The notes: generated from the sequence alone by a model not told the origin. A stretch of 64,000 bases of DNA from Mucilaginibacter lappiensis (GCF_900155965.1 NZ_FTMG01000001.1:868001-932000), one strand, 5' to 3'; shown: positions 17,317 to 26,487, numbered from the stretch's first letter. Translations and numbers: made by a program.

Positions 17317-18906
17317 TTAATGTAATTGAAACGCCCCCATGGTAGTTGTTCCACCACTAATCAAAGGAATGCCGTCATAATCAGTTTGGGTTGGATCTGT
17401 TATAACACTGATGTCACCCGATTTAGTAAAAGTACTTAAGGCAGTAAGATGAAAATCTGGTGATGATGCGGTAAGGTTCTTAAAATTGGGGTTAGTATAT
17501 AATGATTTGCCATCTTGTTTAGTATTCGCCTTATAAGCCGCAAAACTATCATACTCTTTCTTTAACCAATTTACACTTACATTATCCTGATTTCCATCGG
17601 GCGAATAATAACAATTAAAGTTGAACGTATTGTTTTGTTGAGGAGTTATCGGGGTAAGACTAAATAGCAATGCCTGGCTACCAGTGTAAAAAATATTATT
17701 TTCCATTTTGCAATTTGTTGCCTTAGTGATCAAAACTTCACCATTGCCATTCATGCCCATGTCATTGCTATAAAAGGTGTTATTATAAAAGGAGCAATTC
17801 AGCACCTGGCCCGTTGTTTTTTCGTCATATCCGCCAAAAGCAAGCCCTGCATCATCGTTAGAGTAGAGTAAATTTGAAACCACTGTAATATTGCTGGCCG
17901 ATCCATTTTGCTCATTTCCTACTTCAATACCAAAACCATTTTGATAGCTCAGATTTCTTTCAATTTTTATATCCCGTCCTCCGTCAATATATATCCCTCC
18001 ACTGGTGGAGTAGGTGGCAAAGTCCTTGTAGCAGGTATTTTGACTGATCAGGCCATTTCTGGCCTGATCAAGCTGGGGAGTTCCGCTTGTACCATAATTC
18101 CCAATGGCATCAATGCCGATATTGGTATTATCATGCACCAGACAGTGTGTAATGCTGAACCCATCGATATTACCATCCAATGAAATTGCCTCGCTTTGGC
18201 CCAATATATTGTTACTTATCTCGCAACTATCTATTACTAATTTGGTAACCGCATTAGCTTGCGTTGTTCCTTCTCCATAAACTATAAAAGCCTGGGCGTT
18301 CTGGTCAGCGTTTGGGATAGCGGCGGCACTTGTACTCCAATTAATTTGCGAAACTACTATGTGTTTAAAGCTAAGCGCTGTCACCCCACCGTTCTCTGTA
18401 GCATCAACCAAGATTCCCTGCGCTTCATTCATGGTGAGGTTTTTAATAGTTAATCCTCTAAAATTAAGGTAGCTTTTGTCGACAATTTTTAATATTACAT
18501 TTCCAGCCTTACCCGAACCGTCAATAGTAACGCTTTGATTAGCGTAGTTAACAAAATTTATAGGTTTGCCGCTTAAACCCGAAACATTAACTGTAACGTG
18601 TTCATTATAAACGCCCCCAAGAATAGCGACAGTACTACCGGGAGTTGCGCTATTACAGGATTTTTGAATTGTTTTCCAGGCCTTTGCCAATGATTTGCCA
18701 TCATTGGCATTATTTCCATTTTTGCCATCCACATAATAAACAGTAAGCGTACTATCTGCTTTACCAAGATTAGTATCCGAGAGGTGAGTACCAGCAGACG
18801 ATTTCTTATCAACAAGCTGGTTTTTATTGCATGACGCAATAGGTAAAATAACTGTAAGCATAGCGAATTTCATAAGCAACGTGCTTACTTCCCAAATTTT
18901 TTTCAT
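17317..18906 (-). CDS. Parallel beta-helix repeat lipoprotein
   Basis: The 529-residue product has a lipoprotein signal (TVILPIASCNKN, cysteine near residue 27) and should be anchored to the outer membrane. Residues 55-110 (VYYVDGKNGNNANDGKSLAKAWKTIQKS) are the DUF1565-like entry common at the head of right-handed beta-helix proteins. The rest has regular rungs of about 22-25 residues rich in NNI, NTFYSND and ITHCLVHDN. This fold is used by pectate lyases, alginate lyases and carbohydrate epimerases, but no catalytic lysine/arginine set can be assigned. An alternative ATG at 18873 (MKFAMLTV) also fits the signal. The gene is monocistronic, with a large palindrome 86 bp upstream. Confidence 0.82.
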   Translation of the reverse strand: MKKIWEVSTLLMKFAMLTVILPIASCNKNQLVDKKSSAGTHLSDTNLGKADSTLTVYYVDGKNGNNANDGKSLAKAWKTIQKSCNSATPGSTVAILGGVYNEHVTVNVSGLSGKPINFVNYANQSVTIDGSGKAGNVILKIVDKSYLNFRGLTIKNLTMNEAQGILVDATENGGVTALSFKHIVVSQINWSTSAAAIPNADQNAQAFIVYGEGTTQANAVTKLVIDSCEISNNILGQSEAISLDGNIDGFSITHCLVHDNTNIGIDAIGNYGTSGTPQLDQARNGLISQNTCYKDFATYSTSGGIYIDGGRDIKIERNLSYQNGFGIEVGNEQNGSASNITVVSNLLYSNDDAGLAFGGYDEKTTGQVLNCSFYNNTFYSNDMGMNGNGEVLITKATNCKMENNIFYTGSQALLFSLTPITPQQNNTFNFNCYYSPDGNQDNVSVNWLKKEYDSFAAYKANTKQDGKSLYTNPNFKNLTASSPDFHLTALSTFTKSGDISVITDPTQTDYDGIPLISGGTTTMGAFQLH

Positions 18907-18991
18907 AGGTGTTTTGTAATTAAAAGATTAATAATTATTAAATAAAACTGGTATAGATGTTTTTCTTAAACGAATCTAGGGATGACTCGTA

Positions 18992-19026
18992 CATTGTATA
19001 CAAAACATTAAGTTTTCTATACAATG
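18992..19026. promoter_or_regulatory. 15-bp inverted repeat upstream of the beta-helix gene
   Basis: CATTGTATACAAAAC (18992-19006) and GTTTTCTATACAATG (19012-19026) match at 14 of 15 positions around ATTAA. There is no U-tract and the nearest upstream gene is transcribed away, so an operator is more likely than a terminator. The binding protein is unknown. Confidence 0.5.
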
Positions 19027-19167
19027 CGGACGGCAATAAAAAACTACAATGCTCAAATGTATAAAAAATCCGGAATAACAAAAGGGAAATATGTGAGAAC
19101 AACATAGCCCCCGGTTAATCTTAATTATAAAGCATTATCCATTGGTGAATAATTGGACTGTACAATT

Positions 19168-19740
19168 CTACTTACTTGTGTGGAGTATAGTTGAAAAAAT
19201 TAAAAGGAGTTCATTCTGTAAGCTCACGCCTTTATCTTCATTATACCATTTCTGCAACGCAATCTTCTTTTGCTCTATTTCCACATGTTCTTCCAGTAGC
19301 CTGTTGTATAATAATTGACACTCCGCTGGTCGTGAGCCCCAAACGGCAAGATCATTATTCTCATGATCCTTAATGATCAATTTCGGTATGGTTTTTTTGC
19401 CGTTAGTTAGATAATGATCAATCAAAAATGGCGCTGTATCCCTTAACTGGTAGTCTATCTTTATTAATGGGTTCAACTCCGATAACCTATGTATAAATGG
19501 CAAAGAATGAGCCGCATCACCACACCAGGGTTCAGTAATGATTGTCCAGAATTGCTCTTTCCTTATACTTTGAATTACAGCCACTAACTCCTCATTCAGT
19601 ATACCAATCTTCAACCACCTTTGCTGCCTCGACCAATTTAGCCTGGTATAATTCAAATAATCGGGATTATCGTAAGGCGCCAGAGGATTAAGCCCGTCTA
19701 AAGTATTTTGAAAGATCTGCTGATAAGCTGAAAAGTTCAT
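19168..19740 (-). CDS. Thioredoxin-fold protein with a single active-site cysteine
   Basis: The start is placed at ATG 19740 (MNFSAYQQIF); the open frame extends 16 codons upstream without support. The 190-residue protein contains ITEPWCGDAAHSLPFIHRL around C73, the thioredoxin active-site region, but with CGDA instead of CxxC. The cis-proline segment KTIPKLIIKD is present (near 120). A helical C-terminal tail (about 145-190) is predicted. It matches the small Bacteroidota family annotated as thioredoxin family proteins. With one cysteine it cannot perform the usual disulfide exchange; a peroxidase-like, glutaredoxin-like monothiol or binding role is possible. No signal peptide, so cytoplasmic. 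Confidence 0.75.
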   Translation of the reverse strand: MNFSAYQQIFQNTLDGLNPLAPYDNPDYLNYTRLNWSRQQRWLKIGILNEELVAVIQSIRKEQFWTIITEPWCGDAAHSLPFIHRLSELNPLIKIDYQLRDTAPFLIDHYLTNGKKTIPKLIIKDHENNDLAVWGSRPAECQLLYNRLLEEHVEIEQKKIALQKWYNEDKGVSLQNELLLIFSTILHTSK

Positions 19741-19876
19741 CGATTTTACTTTTATTATTAAAAAAGAGGCAAAGCCAGTTTTTTTCAACCGGCTTTACCA
19801 TGATTGGTAATTTACAAATGATTAATTGAAAACAGGTCAGTTTTTTGTAAATGTCAGATGGTTTAAACTTAAAAGA

Positions 19877-19910
19877 AAAAGCCTGTAAATCTTAAGATTT
19901 ACAGGCTTTT
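19877..19910 (-). terminator. Perfect 34-bp palindrome, probable terminator for the FUSC gene
   Basis: AAAAGCCTGTAAATCTT is followed directly by its reverse complement. On the minus strand the right arm ends in CTTTT and the next bases are also T-rich. It lies 161 bp downstream of the FUSC stop codon and about 137 bp upstream of the thioredoxin-like start. Confidence 0.6.
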
Positions 19911-20070
19911 GATACTTATTGATATCGCTTTTATTGCCCTCCCTATATAAATTCCGAACCTTCTTCTGCATAATTTGAGGAGGTTGGCGACATTGTCGTT
20001 GTAAGGAATGCAAGCATCAAAAATAACTTTGCATCAGAGGTCTTCTTCTCGATAAGACGAATTCCATTCC

Positions 20071-22122
20071 CTAACGTTTCTTGGTAAAGGCCGCTAACGT
20101 ACAGGCTAATCCCTCTAAGAGTTCCTGTCCTTTTAATAAGTGGTTGCCATTTATCGGCTCAGATATTTCTTGTATATTTATAGCACCAACCCAATCGTGA
20201 TTCAAATAGTTTATTATGGTCTCTGCCGACTTCTGATTTAACTTCCGTCCTGATAAAAATAAGGATATGATAACGGCATTGATCCGATAGTTGAGCACTT
20301 GAATATGCTCTATCCCGGGCAGATCAACCTTGCCTGGTTCTACCCTCGCATGACGAATCCCCTCAGATAATCTGGCTAGTCGCAAATGAGCCTCTTTCCT
20401 TGCCAACCAAATTTCTTGCTGTTCCGATCCATTCACTACGGCTTCTAAAAACAAACGATTACCCTCCGTAGCCGAGCGTCCAAGATCTTCCAGTTCAGTA
20501 TTGATCCAAACCGGAAAGATAAAGATACCTGCAAACGCTAGTGCGCATCCCACCAAAGAATACCATACCCTGGCCGATACGATTACCGTTGGCTGCCCGT
20601 GATATAAACTTAGGCAAATCACTACACAAATAGTGATACAACAAACACTCCATCCATATTTCGGACGATTCCAGATGAAAAAGCCCAGCAAGGCAAAACT
20701 GGCAATGACTAACAAAACAACAGTTGGCTTAATCAGGAAAATAAACGCACTCGCCAGCACAACACCAGCAAATGTTCCGGCTAACCGTTCCAAATTCCGC
20801 TGCCAGGTAACTGCCAGCTTTGGCCTCGCTACAATAACGATGGTTAGCAACAACCAGTAACTATAATAGTCCTTAGTAAAAAATAAAGTAGCGAGATATC
20901 CTATACCGAATAGGAGTGCCAACCGTAACGAAAATCGTAATACGGGCGATTGAAAGTGAAGTTGCATTTTAAACTTTTGCCAGTAATTATCGCCGCGTGG
21001 TAAAAAAGCGTTAAAATTAGGATTTGCTACTGTATCATCCCGGTCAAGGTGAATATCCTCCAATAGCTGACGTATGGCGCCCACATTTGTCAAAATACTA
21101 TTTACAACCGCCCTTTCCTCGGTCGGCAATCTTATAGCTATCTTACCCAGCTCAATATTTAGCTCCTGATATCTTTCGAAATATCCTGGTGGCACATCCT
21201 TCTTCAACTGGTCTGCCTCTTCAGCTAACAAATTGATCAATTCTGCCACAACTATCAGGGCGCCTGTGGGTGCCAGACGTAGTCGCACCACTTCATAGTC
21301 ATAATGCATCGCTGTTATTTGTTCATAAAGACCAATCACTTTTATGGACGAGCTAAGCAGTCTTTTAACCTGCGGTCGTGATTCCCGCATCGCTGCGCGA
21401 TCACTTAATAACAATTGTCTCACTAATTCTTGTTTTTCGGATACCCGCAAATGCAATGTGATGATTTGCCGGTAGCTTTCCTCCAGTGAAATATGCGGAT
21501 CGTAACAATTAGCTTTGGCCTTCAAAAAGTCAGCCGTGGCCGATAAAGTCTCCCTTAGACCCTGATGCAGCGAACGGAATGGCCATACAAATACCTGTAT
21601 CAGACTTACCAAGTAAAACCAAATACAGCCTGCCAGCAAGTAACAGCTAAATATTAATGGCTCGTGTGGCCGTAGGCCCAGAATAAAAACCATCAGTATG
21701 ATACCCATGGTTCCGACTACGGTTGAGCGCCCACCCAACGCTGCCAGCATAGAAAGTAAAAACGTAAAGCAGACCAACATCAGTCCGGTACTTACAGGGC
21801 TGGATAAGCCTGTCGAAAACAAAAGTGAGATCAGTAAAAAGGCAACGATACTTTGCAAAGCAGTCAATGTCTTATTGCGCCGGTTCCCCGGTAAATCGGT
21901 CAAGCTAATCAACAATGCACCTACAGCCATCGCTATTGCCATTTGCCGATGTTTTGCATACAGCAATACTAAAGGTATTAACACAACCAGCGTGTTACGT
22001 AGTGCATCGGTTACACTTTCTTTTAAACGGAAAGCTAAAAAAAACGAAGGGCGGTTTAACACACAGCAAAAGTAAATAATAATTAGGGGTACAAGCAATC
22101 CCCCCCTTGCATCATTGAACAA
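20071..22122 (-). CDS. FUSC-family (YccS-like) inner membrane protein
   Basis: This 683-residue protein has two blocks of membrane helices (about 5-175 and 395-520). They are separated by a soluble helical domain rich in LRVSEKQELVRQLLLS and similar stretches, and followed by a C-terminal soluble tail. This is the layout of YccS/YhfK and of fusaric-acid-resistance-type aromatic exporters; the segment GRSTVVGTMGIILMVFILGLRPHEP is characteristic of the YccS-type N-terminal part. Substrate unknown. No membrane-fusion or outer membrane partner is adjacent, unlike fusaric acid efflux operons. It appears monocistronic. Confidence 0.82.
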   Translation of the reverse strand: MFNDARGGLLVPLIIIYFCCVLNRPSFFLAFRLKESVTDALRNTLVVLIPLVLLYAKHRQMAIAMAVGALLISLTDLPGNRRNKTLTALQSIVAFLLISLLFSTGLSSPVSTGLMLVCFTFLLSMLAALGGRSTVVGTMGIILMVFILGLRPHEPLIFSCYLLAGCIWFYLVSLIQVFVWPFRSLHQGLRETLSATADFLKAKANCYDPHISLEESYRQIITLHLRVSEKQELVRQLLLSDRAAMRESRPQVKRLLSSSIKVIGLYEQITAMHYDYEVVRLRLAPTGALIVVAELINLLAEEADQLKKDVPPGYFERYQELNIELGKIAIRLPTEERAVVNSILTNVGAIRQLLEDIHLDRDDTVANPNFNAFLPRGDNYWQKFKMQLHFQSPVLRFSLRLALLFGIGYLATLFFTKDYYSYWLLLTIVIVARPKLAVTWQRNLERLAGTFAGVVLASAFIFLIKPTVVLLVIASFALLGFFIWNRPKYGWSVCCITICVVICLSLYHGQPTVIVSARVWYSLVGCALAFAGIFIFPVWINTELEDLGRSATEGNRLFLEAVVNGSEQQEIWLARKEAHLRLARLSEGIRHARVEPGKVDLPGIEHIQVLNYRINAVIISLFLSGRKLNQKSAETIINYLNHDWVGAINIQEISEPINGNHLLKGQELLEGLACTLAAFTKKR

Positions 22123-22836
22123 TTCACAATAAATGTCTTTATCTCCAGAAAAATTTATGGCATATTCAGGCGCAATTTATATTCAGGCATATCATAAACC
22201 AGGCTAGGTGTCCTCTAATAAAACTCGAATAGTTTTAAGTCACCATGTTTAAATCGTTTATTAAAAAATTTCGATTAAAATGATTCGAAAAATATCCTAT
22301 TGTCGGGATTCGTTAGCACCAACGAGTTGGCCATCATTCAGAAGCATCAACACCCCACTTACAACAGCGTTAATGAAAAATTACGTGGGTTTACTGCCAC
22401 TGGCAGCAGACCTTACAAATAAGCAGCCATTGAACTATCTGGTAAAGGAAGTTGGCGGCACTTTGTTTATAGTAGCAGTTAGTATCGTGCTTAATATTTC
22501 TGATTCGGCTTGATAATACTAAAGCCTAAGGATTCTTGAATCATTTCATTGAATATTCATCTAAGACATAGATTTTAGAGGAAAAATTACTATTTCGTAA
22601 ATTGCTAATTCAATAATTGCTGTTCATTTTTTTTATTCGTTCGAGCCCATTAGGACGCACTTGCAGGTGCTGCCTGATTAAAAGCTCTGAGCGGGAAGCT
22701 TTAGCGCGAAATGTGCAGGAACAATTGCCGGGGCTGACGATATTTATCAATAATCCATTACCGTATGCAAAAACAGGTAATGGTTAGCTTGATGTGTTTA
22801 TGAAAAATATGTCATGATTGATTAAATGGCCTAGAC
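22123..22836. other. 714-bp non-coding region with protein-like scraps
   Basis: No intact gene is supported. At 22280-22513 a 77-codon plus-strand frame exists, but its product matches no family I recognise and alternative frames look equally protein-like, suggesting debris. At about 22691-22787 the plus strand reads EREALARNVQEQLPGLTIF and continues to a stop at 22785. CCATTACC (22755-22762) and GGTAATGG (22776-22783) form a small hairpin there. Confidence 0.4.
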
Positions 22837-25296
22837 CTAATCATCATCATCTTTCTTTTTCTTTTCGAGGATAACAAAGGCACTGCGCTTGGGTGCCGGC
22901 ATTACCGATCCCTCTCCTTTTACTGATTTCCAGATCACTTCATTCAAATCGAGGTCGGGTACGGCATCCTCTTTGGCGAAATTGAATAGCTGTGAACGTT
23001 TGCTACTTTCATTCACGGCAACGTTACGTTGTTCAATATCAACCTGCGCGGCCTTCGCAACATATGGCGAAGTATCCGGCTTACTCATAAAGCACTCATA
23101 CAGGGGCATTGCAGCTGCATCATACTGGCTCATAGGCGGTAGGCCTAATATAAGCTCAATAGTACGTAGCACACCTGATGTTGAATACATATTATGAATA
23201 ATCGCATTACGCCTAACATAAGGACCGGCAACAAATACCGGAGATCGGTGAGCATCAATATGATCAGAACCATTCTGAGCATCATCCTCCAGGATAAATA
23301 CCACAGATTCCTTCCAGATGGAACTTTTAGACAGGTGTTCGATAAAGCGGCCTATAGCCAGGTCGTTATCGGCAACAGCCGCGATCGGCGAAATCGCTCC
23401 TCTTTTCTGCCCGCTGGTATGATCATTTGATATACGGATGGTATTAAACTTCGGTACCTCATTGATGGTAAGCAGTGAATCGAAGTCATGAGCCCATATC
23501 TCTTCGCGTTTTATATCCTGCACAGCAAGATCAAACCCCGGTGATTTGACACAGTAATGTCCCTGTAACGATTTGATATTCGGTTTTCCGTCATCAACAA
23601 ATTCGCCGTAGGTGCGGTAGCTTATGCCCGCTCGTTTGCAATAATCCCATATGTAGCCATCGCGCGGATCACCGATTTTACGGGTGCCCTCGGAATCATA
23701 ATTACCGCCGCGGCCTCCATAACTAGTTGGCCAGGTTTTTTCAATAAAATCTGTTGCATAGGCGGCCATGCTCCAGTTATGCCCATCGGCACTTACTTCG
23801 GCATCTACGTAAAAATTATCAAGCAAAACAAACTCATTAGCTATAGCATGATGGTTTGGAGTAACCTGTTTACCAAAAATACACAGAGAAGTATCGCCAT
23901 TACCCTGAGGCATGTCACCCAACACCTGATCATAGGTGCGGTTTTCCTTGATAATGTAAAACACATGTTTTATAGGCGATTTCTCGCCTTTTTTGCGCGG
24001 TATAGGGTTACCCTCCTCGCCGGGGGCCTGTGCGGTCACTTGTTCATTAAATGGAGTATTGGCATAAACCTGCCTGGTGTAGGCCTTAAGCTGCTCGGGG
24101 TGCGGAGCATCAATAAACGACAATGTGCCTTTAAATAAGCCACCGATATATTGTTCCTTAGTATTGGTAGCACCCAGCTTATAGCCGCTATTATCGGTTC
24201 TTTTAACCGGCCGTGGCCCTTTAGGATTAGCCATTGAGGTAAAACCCTTACCATTGGCCACCAGAATTTTACTGCCTAGTATTTTAACGTTGGTTGGATA
24301 CCAACCAACGGGTATAAAACCCTGGCTAAGGCTGTTGCCCGGTTTGGTGACATCAAATACCGCCAGGCAGTTATTGTCGGCGTTGGCTATATAGAGCGTT
24401 TTTTCATTGGCCGATAAGGCCAGTCCGTTGGTAGTTGAACCAGTTAGTTTCGTTGGGTAAAGCGTAGCTGATATCAGTTCGATAGTTTTACGGGTTACCG
24501 TATTAATTACCGAAACAGAGTTATCATTGGCATTGGCAACAAATAAAAGGTTCCCCTTTTTGTTCAACAACAATTCATTAGGGTGATTGCCAGTAGGTAG
24601 GATACTCAACGCCCCGGTGGTCGTGTTATAGCAGGCTACCTCACTGCCGCCCCATATAGATATATATAAAGTTTTTTCATCGGGCGACAAGATGCAGCTA
24701 TAGGCTTCGGCAGTTAACTTAACCTGTTTTAAAACTTTACGCCTGCCGGGGTCAATTATGTAGAGGGAGCTATCCTCCTTGGTAACGGTGTATAAGGTAG
24801 TATTACGTTTATTTACCGCTATGCCCGTTGGGCAAATTTTATTTTTAGGCCAAGGGGCACCTAATTTTATGGTATCTGCCTCACCAAACTTATTGTTCTG
24901 AATGGAGAACGCCAGTATCCAGTTATCATTACCACCAGATGCGTAAATTTTTTTTTCGTCGCTGTTAAAAGCAAGGCCATACCATGATTTACTCAGTACT
25001 TTTTCATCGAGCAGTTTTTCACTTTTGGGATCGATAAGCTGAAGTGATTGGGTGCTTTGCCCATTATTGGTAACCGCTAAATATTTACCCGATGCAGATA
25101 ACTGGATATTTAAAGGCAGGTCACCCAGGGGTAAACCACGCCCTGCCGGACTGAGCTTCCATCCGTTAGGTAACAATACCTGGTTCGTTTGTGCTATTTT
25201 TCCAGGTACCTGTGCTTGGACATAAAAACTCCATACGAGCCATAAAGCCACTGTTAGCATTTTTTTTATTGAGCCGAGCTTGCTAGTTAATATCAT
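22837..25296 (-). CDS. YncE-like beta-propeller fused to a phosphoesterase domain
   Basis: This 819-residue secreted protein combines a seven-bladed YVTN/YncE-type propeller (about 45-370; repeats such as LYIANADNNCLAVFDV and LLFVANANDNSVSVIN) with an alkaline-phosphatase-superfamily phosphoesterase domain (about 430-740). The latter begins KHVFYIIKENRTYDQVLGDM and includes DNFYVDAEVSADGHNWS and FILEDDAQNGSDHIDAHRSP, whose Asp/His residues are expected to bind metal. The product ends in a charged EKKKKDDDD tail. A signal peptide is present; an internal ATG at 25260 (MLTVALWLVW) gives a tidier start. The family resembles phospholipase C/acid phosphatase enzymes, but its substrate is unknown. 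It appears monocistronic. Confidence 0.88.
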   Translation of the reverse strand: MILTSKLGSIKKMLTVALWLVWSFYVQAQVPGKIAQTNQVLLPNGWKLSPAGRGLPLGDLPLNIQLSASGKYLAVTNNGQSTQSLQLIDPKSEKLLDEKVLSKSWYGLAFNSDEKKIYASGGNDNWILAFSIQNNKFGEADTIKLGAPWPKNKICPTGIAVNKRNTTLYTVTKEDSSLYIIDPGRRKVLKQVKLTAEAYSCILSPDEKTLYISIWGGSEVACYNTTTGALSILPTGNHPNELLLNKKGNLLFVANANDNSVSVINTVTRKTIELISATLYPTKLTGSTTNGLALSANEKTLYIANADNNCLAVFDVTKPGNSLSQGFIPVGWYPTNVKILGSKILVANGKGFTSMANPKGPRPVKRTDNSGYKLGATNTKEQYIGGLFKGTLSFIDAPHPEQLKAYTRQVYANTPFNEQVTAQAPGEEGNPIPRKKGEKSPIKHVFYIIKENRTYDQVLGDMPQGNGDTSLCIFGKQVTPNHHAIANEFVLLDNFYVDAEVSADGHNWSMAAYATDFIEKTWPTSYGGRGGNYDSEGTRKIGDPRDGYIWDYCKRAGISYRTYGEFVDDGKPNIKSLQGHYCVKSPGFDLAVQDIKREEIWAHDFDSLLTINEVPKFNTIRISNDHTSGQKRGAISPIAAVADNDLAIGRFIEHLSKSSIWKESVVFILEDDAQNGSDHIDAHRSPVFVAGPYVRRNAIIHNMYSTSGVLRTIELILGLPPMSQYDAAAMPLYECFMSKPDTSPYVAKAAQVDIEQRNVAVNESSKRSQLFNFAKEDAVPDLDLNEVIWKSVKGEGSVMPAPKRSAFVILEKKKKDDDD

Positions 25297-25754
25297 GACG
25301 AATATAGATTACATGGGTAAATTAAATTTCACAATAGCTGCACAATAACATGTGAATACGGGCTAAATGTTTATTAACTTAAGTAAAAGACCTGAAAATT
25401 ATTTTTACTCTCTATCATTTACTGACAAACAAAACTAGTTTAAATACGATGCTAAGTATATTACCGGCTTGTTAATCAATCGCCAACAAATGATAACAAT
25501 GTTGTTGCACAATGTGGCCATCGATTTAATTAAGGGCAAAAATGCGATCATAACAAACAATATATACTTTTCAATTAACTTCCGTATCCATCGTTCGAAT
25601 ACAGGAGTATACACAAAGAAGCACGAACGTATATAAATACTGTCAATCAATTATTAGAGTGCTATATTTGCATCCCAACTCAAAACCATCAAAACGATGC
25701 TTGTAATCGATACCTACTGCCAAGGCTAACACTCTAAGCGTAAAAATATTAAAA
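25297..25754. other. Intergenic region with an orphan promoter-like sequence
   Basis: No gene is supported. At about 25664-25671 the plus strand has a TATATTTG -7-like box followed 34 bp later by ATG and a 10-codon frame (MLVIDTYCQG then stop). With the gene remnants next door, this may be a promoter left behind when its gene was deleted. Confidence 0.35.
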
Positions 25755-25847
25755 TTATCTCAAAAGATCTCTTCTCTTTTCTACCCGGCTTGAAACTATA
25801 ATACTGATTTCGTATAATAAAAATAGCGGAAAAGTAACGCTAAGCAT
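25755..25847 (-). pseudogene. Remnant resembling the C-terminus of TatC
   Basis: The minus strand reads SVTFPLFLLYEISIIVSSR followed by VEKRR and a stop. The hydrophobic helix with LLYEISI and the basic VEKRR tail match the sixth membrane helix and tail of Bacteroidota TatC, the twin-arginine translocase core. Only about 30 codons are present, without the other five helices. It lies in frame behind the stop codon of the truncated permease-prefix ORF at 25851, so a deletion probably joined two gene ends here. The assignment is from motif memory and needs an alignment. Confidence 0.45.
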
Positions 25848-25850
25848 AGT

Positions 25851-25985
25851 TTACGTTAATTCATAAATAACGTCGTCCAAATGCCCTTTAAGCTCTTCCT
25901 GGTCTTCATTACTTATAGATGCTTGACTTAGGCGATGTTTCCAACCCGTTATTTGTTGGTTTAGGTAAGAGAAAGTGGTGTCCAT
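25851..25985 (-). pseudogene. 44-residue permease-prefix-domain ORF, probably a truncated ABC permease
   Basis: The ORF begins MDTTFSYLNQQITGWKHRL and ends DQEELKGHLDDVIYEL plus T and stop. This helical pattern is the permease prefix domain 1 found at the N-terminus of FtsX-like ABC permeases, which in Sphingobacteriaceae often follow a padR gene directly. Here it overlaps the end of padR by 25 bp in another frame, as in the intact arrangement. It stops where the membrane part should begin. It could be a free-standing small protein, but the TatC-like scrap right behind it favours a broken gene. Confidence 0.55.
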
Positions 25986-26302
25986 AAGGTATTTAGTAAT
26001 TCATTCATAAATTGCCAGGACAGGCGCTCTGCTTTCAAATATTCCAGGCCTTTTGCAGTGATCTGGTAATAACGCCTGCGCTTATCGTTATCGGCTATAC
26101 GCCATTCTGAAATGATCAGTTCTTTATCCTCCAATTTCCTAAGTACAGGATATAAAGTCCCGTCTGAATACAATAACCTTTCATTTGTGACCTCTTTTAT
26201 CTTTTTAATAATTTCATATCCATAACTCTCTCCCTGAATAAGCGTCGATAAAATAATGGGTATGGAAGAAGCCGCGATCAGGTCTTTAGAAATCGCTATC
26301 AT
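25961..26302 (-). CDS. PadR family transcriptional regulator
   Basis: The 113-residue protein is a small winged-helix repressor of the PadR-s1 type. The N-terminal wHTH spans 10-85, with ILSTLIQGESYGYEIIKKI, then the recognition and wing part SDGTLYPVLRKLEDKELI and DNDKRRRYYQITAKGLEYL. The short C-terminal helix serves dimerisation. PadR regulators sense small molecules and often control adjacent permeases or drug pumps. The partner downstream is only a remnant, so its original target may be lost. A palindrome with TATACAT arms lies in its promoter (26323-26347) and is a likely self-operator. It is divergent from the ABC operon at 26488. Confidence 0.93.
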   Translation of the reverse strand: MIAISKDLIAASSIPIILSTLIQGESYGYEIIKKIKEVTNERLLYSDGTLYPVLRKLEDKELIISEWRIADNDKRRRYYQITAKGLEYLKAERLSWQFMNELLNTLWTPLSLT

Positions 26303-26322
26303 TTATAATTTATTTTATTTAA

Positions 26323-26347
26323 ATATACATAGAACTGCAATGTATAT
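26323..26347. promoter_or_regulatory. Candidate PadR operator
   Basis: ATATACAT (26323-26330) and ATGTATAT (26340-26347) form a perfect inverted repeat with a 9-bp spacer, 21-45 bp upstream of the padR start codon. PadR proteins bind AT-rich dyads near their own promoters. Confidence 0.5.
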
Positions 26348-26426
26348 AAAATAATTACTCCGTAATATCATTTCAGCACGCTTTGTTCTTCCAAATCAGG
26401 CCCTCATAAATTTTAATTTTTATCTC

Positions 26427-26458
26427 TTGCAAATATCAAACTTTGTGATATATATTTG
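26427..26458 (+). promoter_or_regulatory. Promoter of the ABC transporter operon
   Basis: TTGC at 26427-26430 and TATATTTG at 26451-26458 fit Bacteroidota -33 and -7 elements. Initiation near 26463 excludes the upstream GTG at 26461 as start and supports ATG 26488. Confidence 0.55.
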
Positions 26459-26468
26459 TAGTGCACTA
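26459..26468. promoter_or_regulatory. Perfect palindrome at the ABC operon transcription start
   Basis: TAGTGCACTA abuts the -7 box. It is the best candidate operator for the YtrA-type GntR repressor encoded third in this operon, which would give negative autoregulation. Confidence 0.4.
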
Positions 26469-26487
26469 TCTAACTATATCACATATT

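Noticed and set aside
22280..22513. 77-codon ORF as a real gene
   Set aside because: No family resemblance, no ribosome binding site and equally protein-like other frames; treated as debris.
25435..25650. 71-codon minus-strand ORF
   Set aside because: AT-rich, hydrophobic by composition, and without recognisable motif or start signal.
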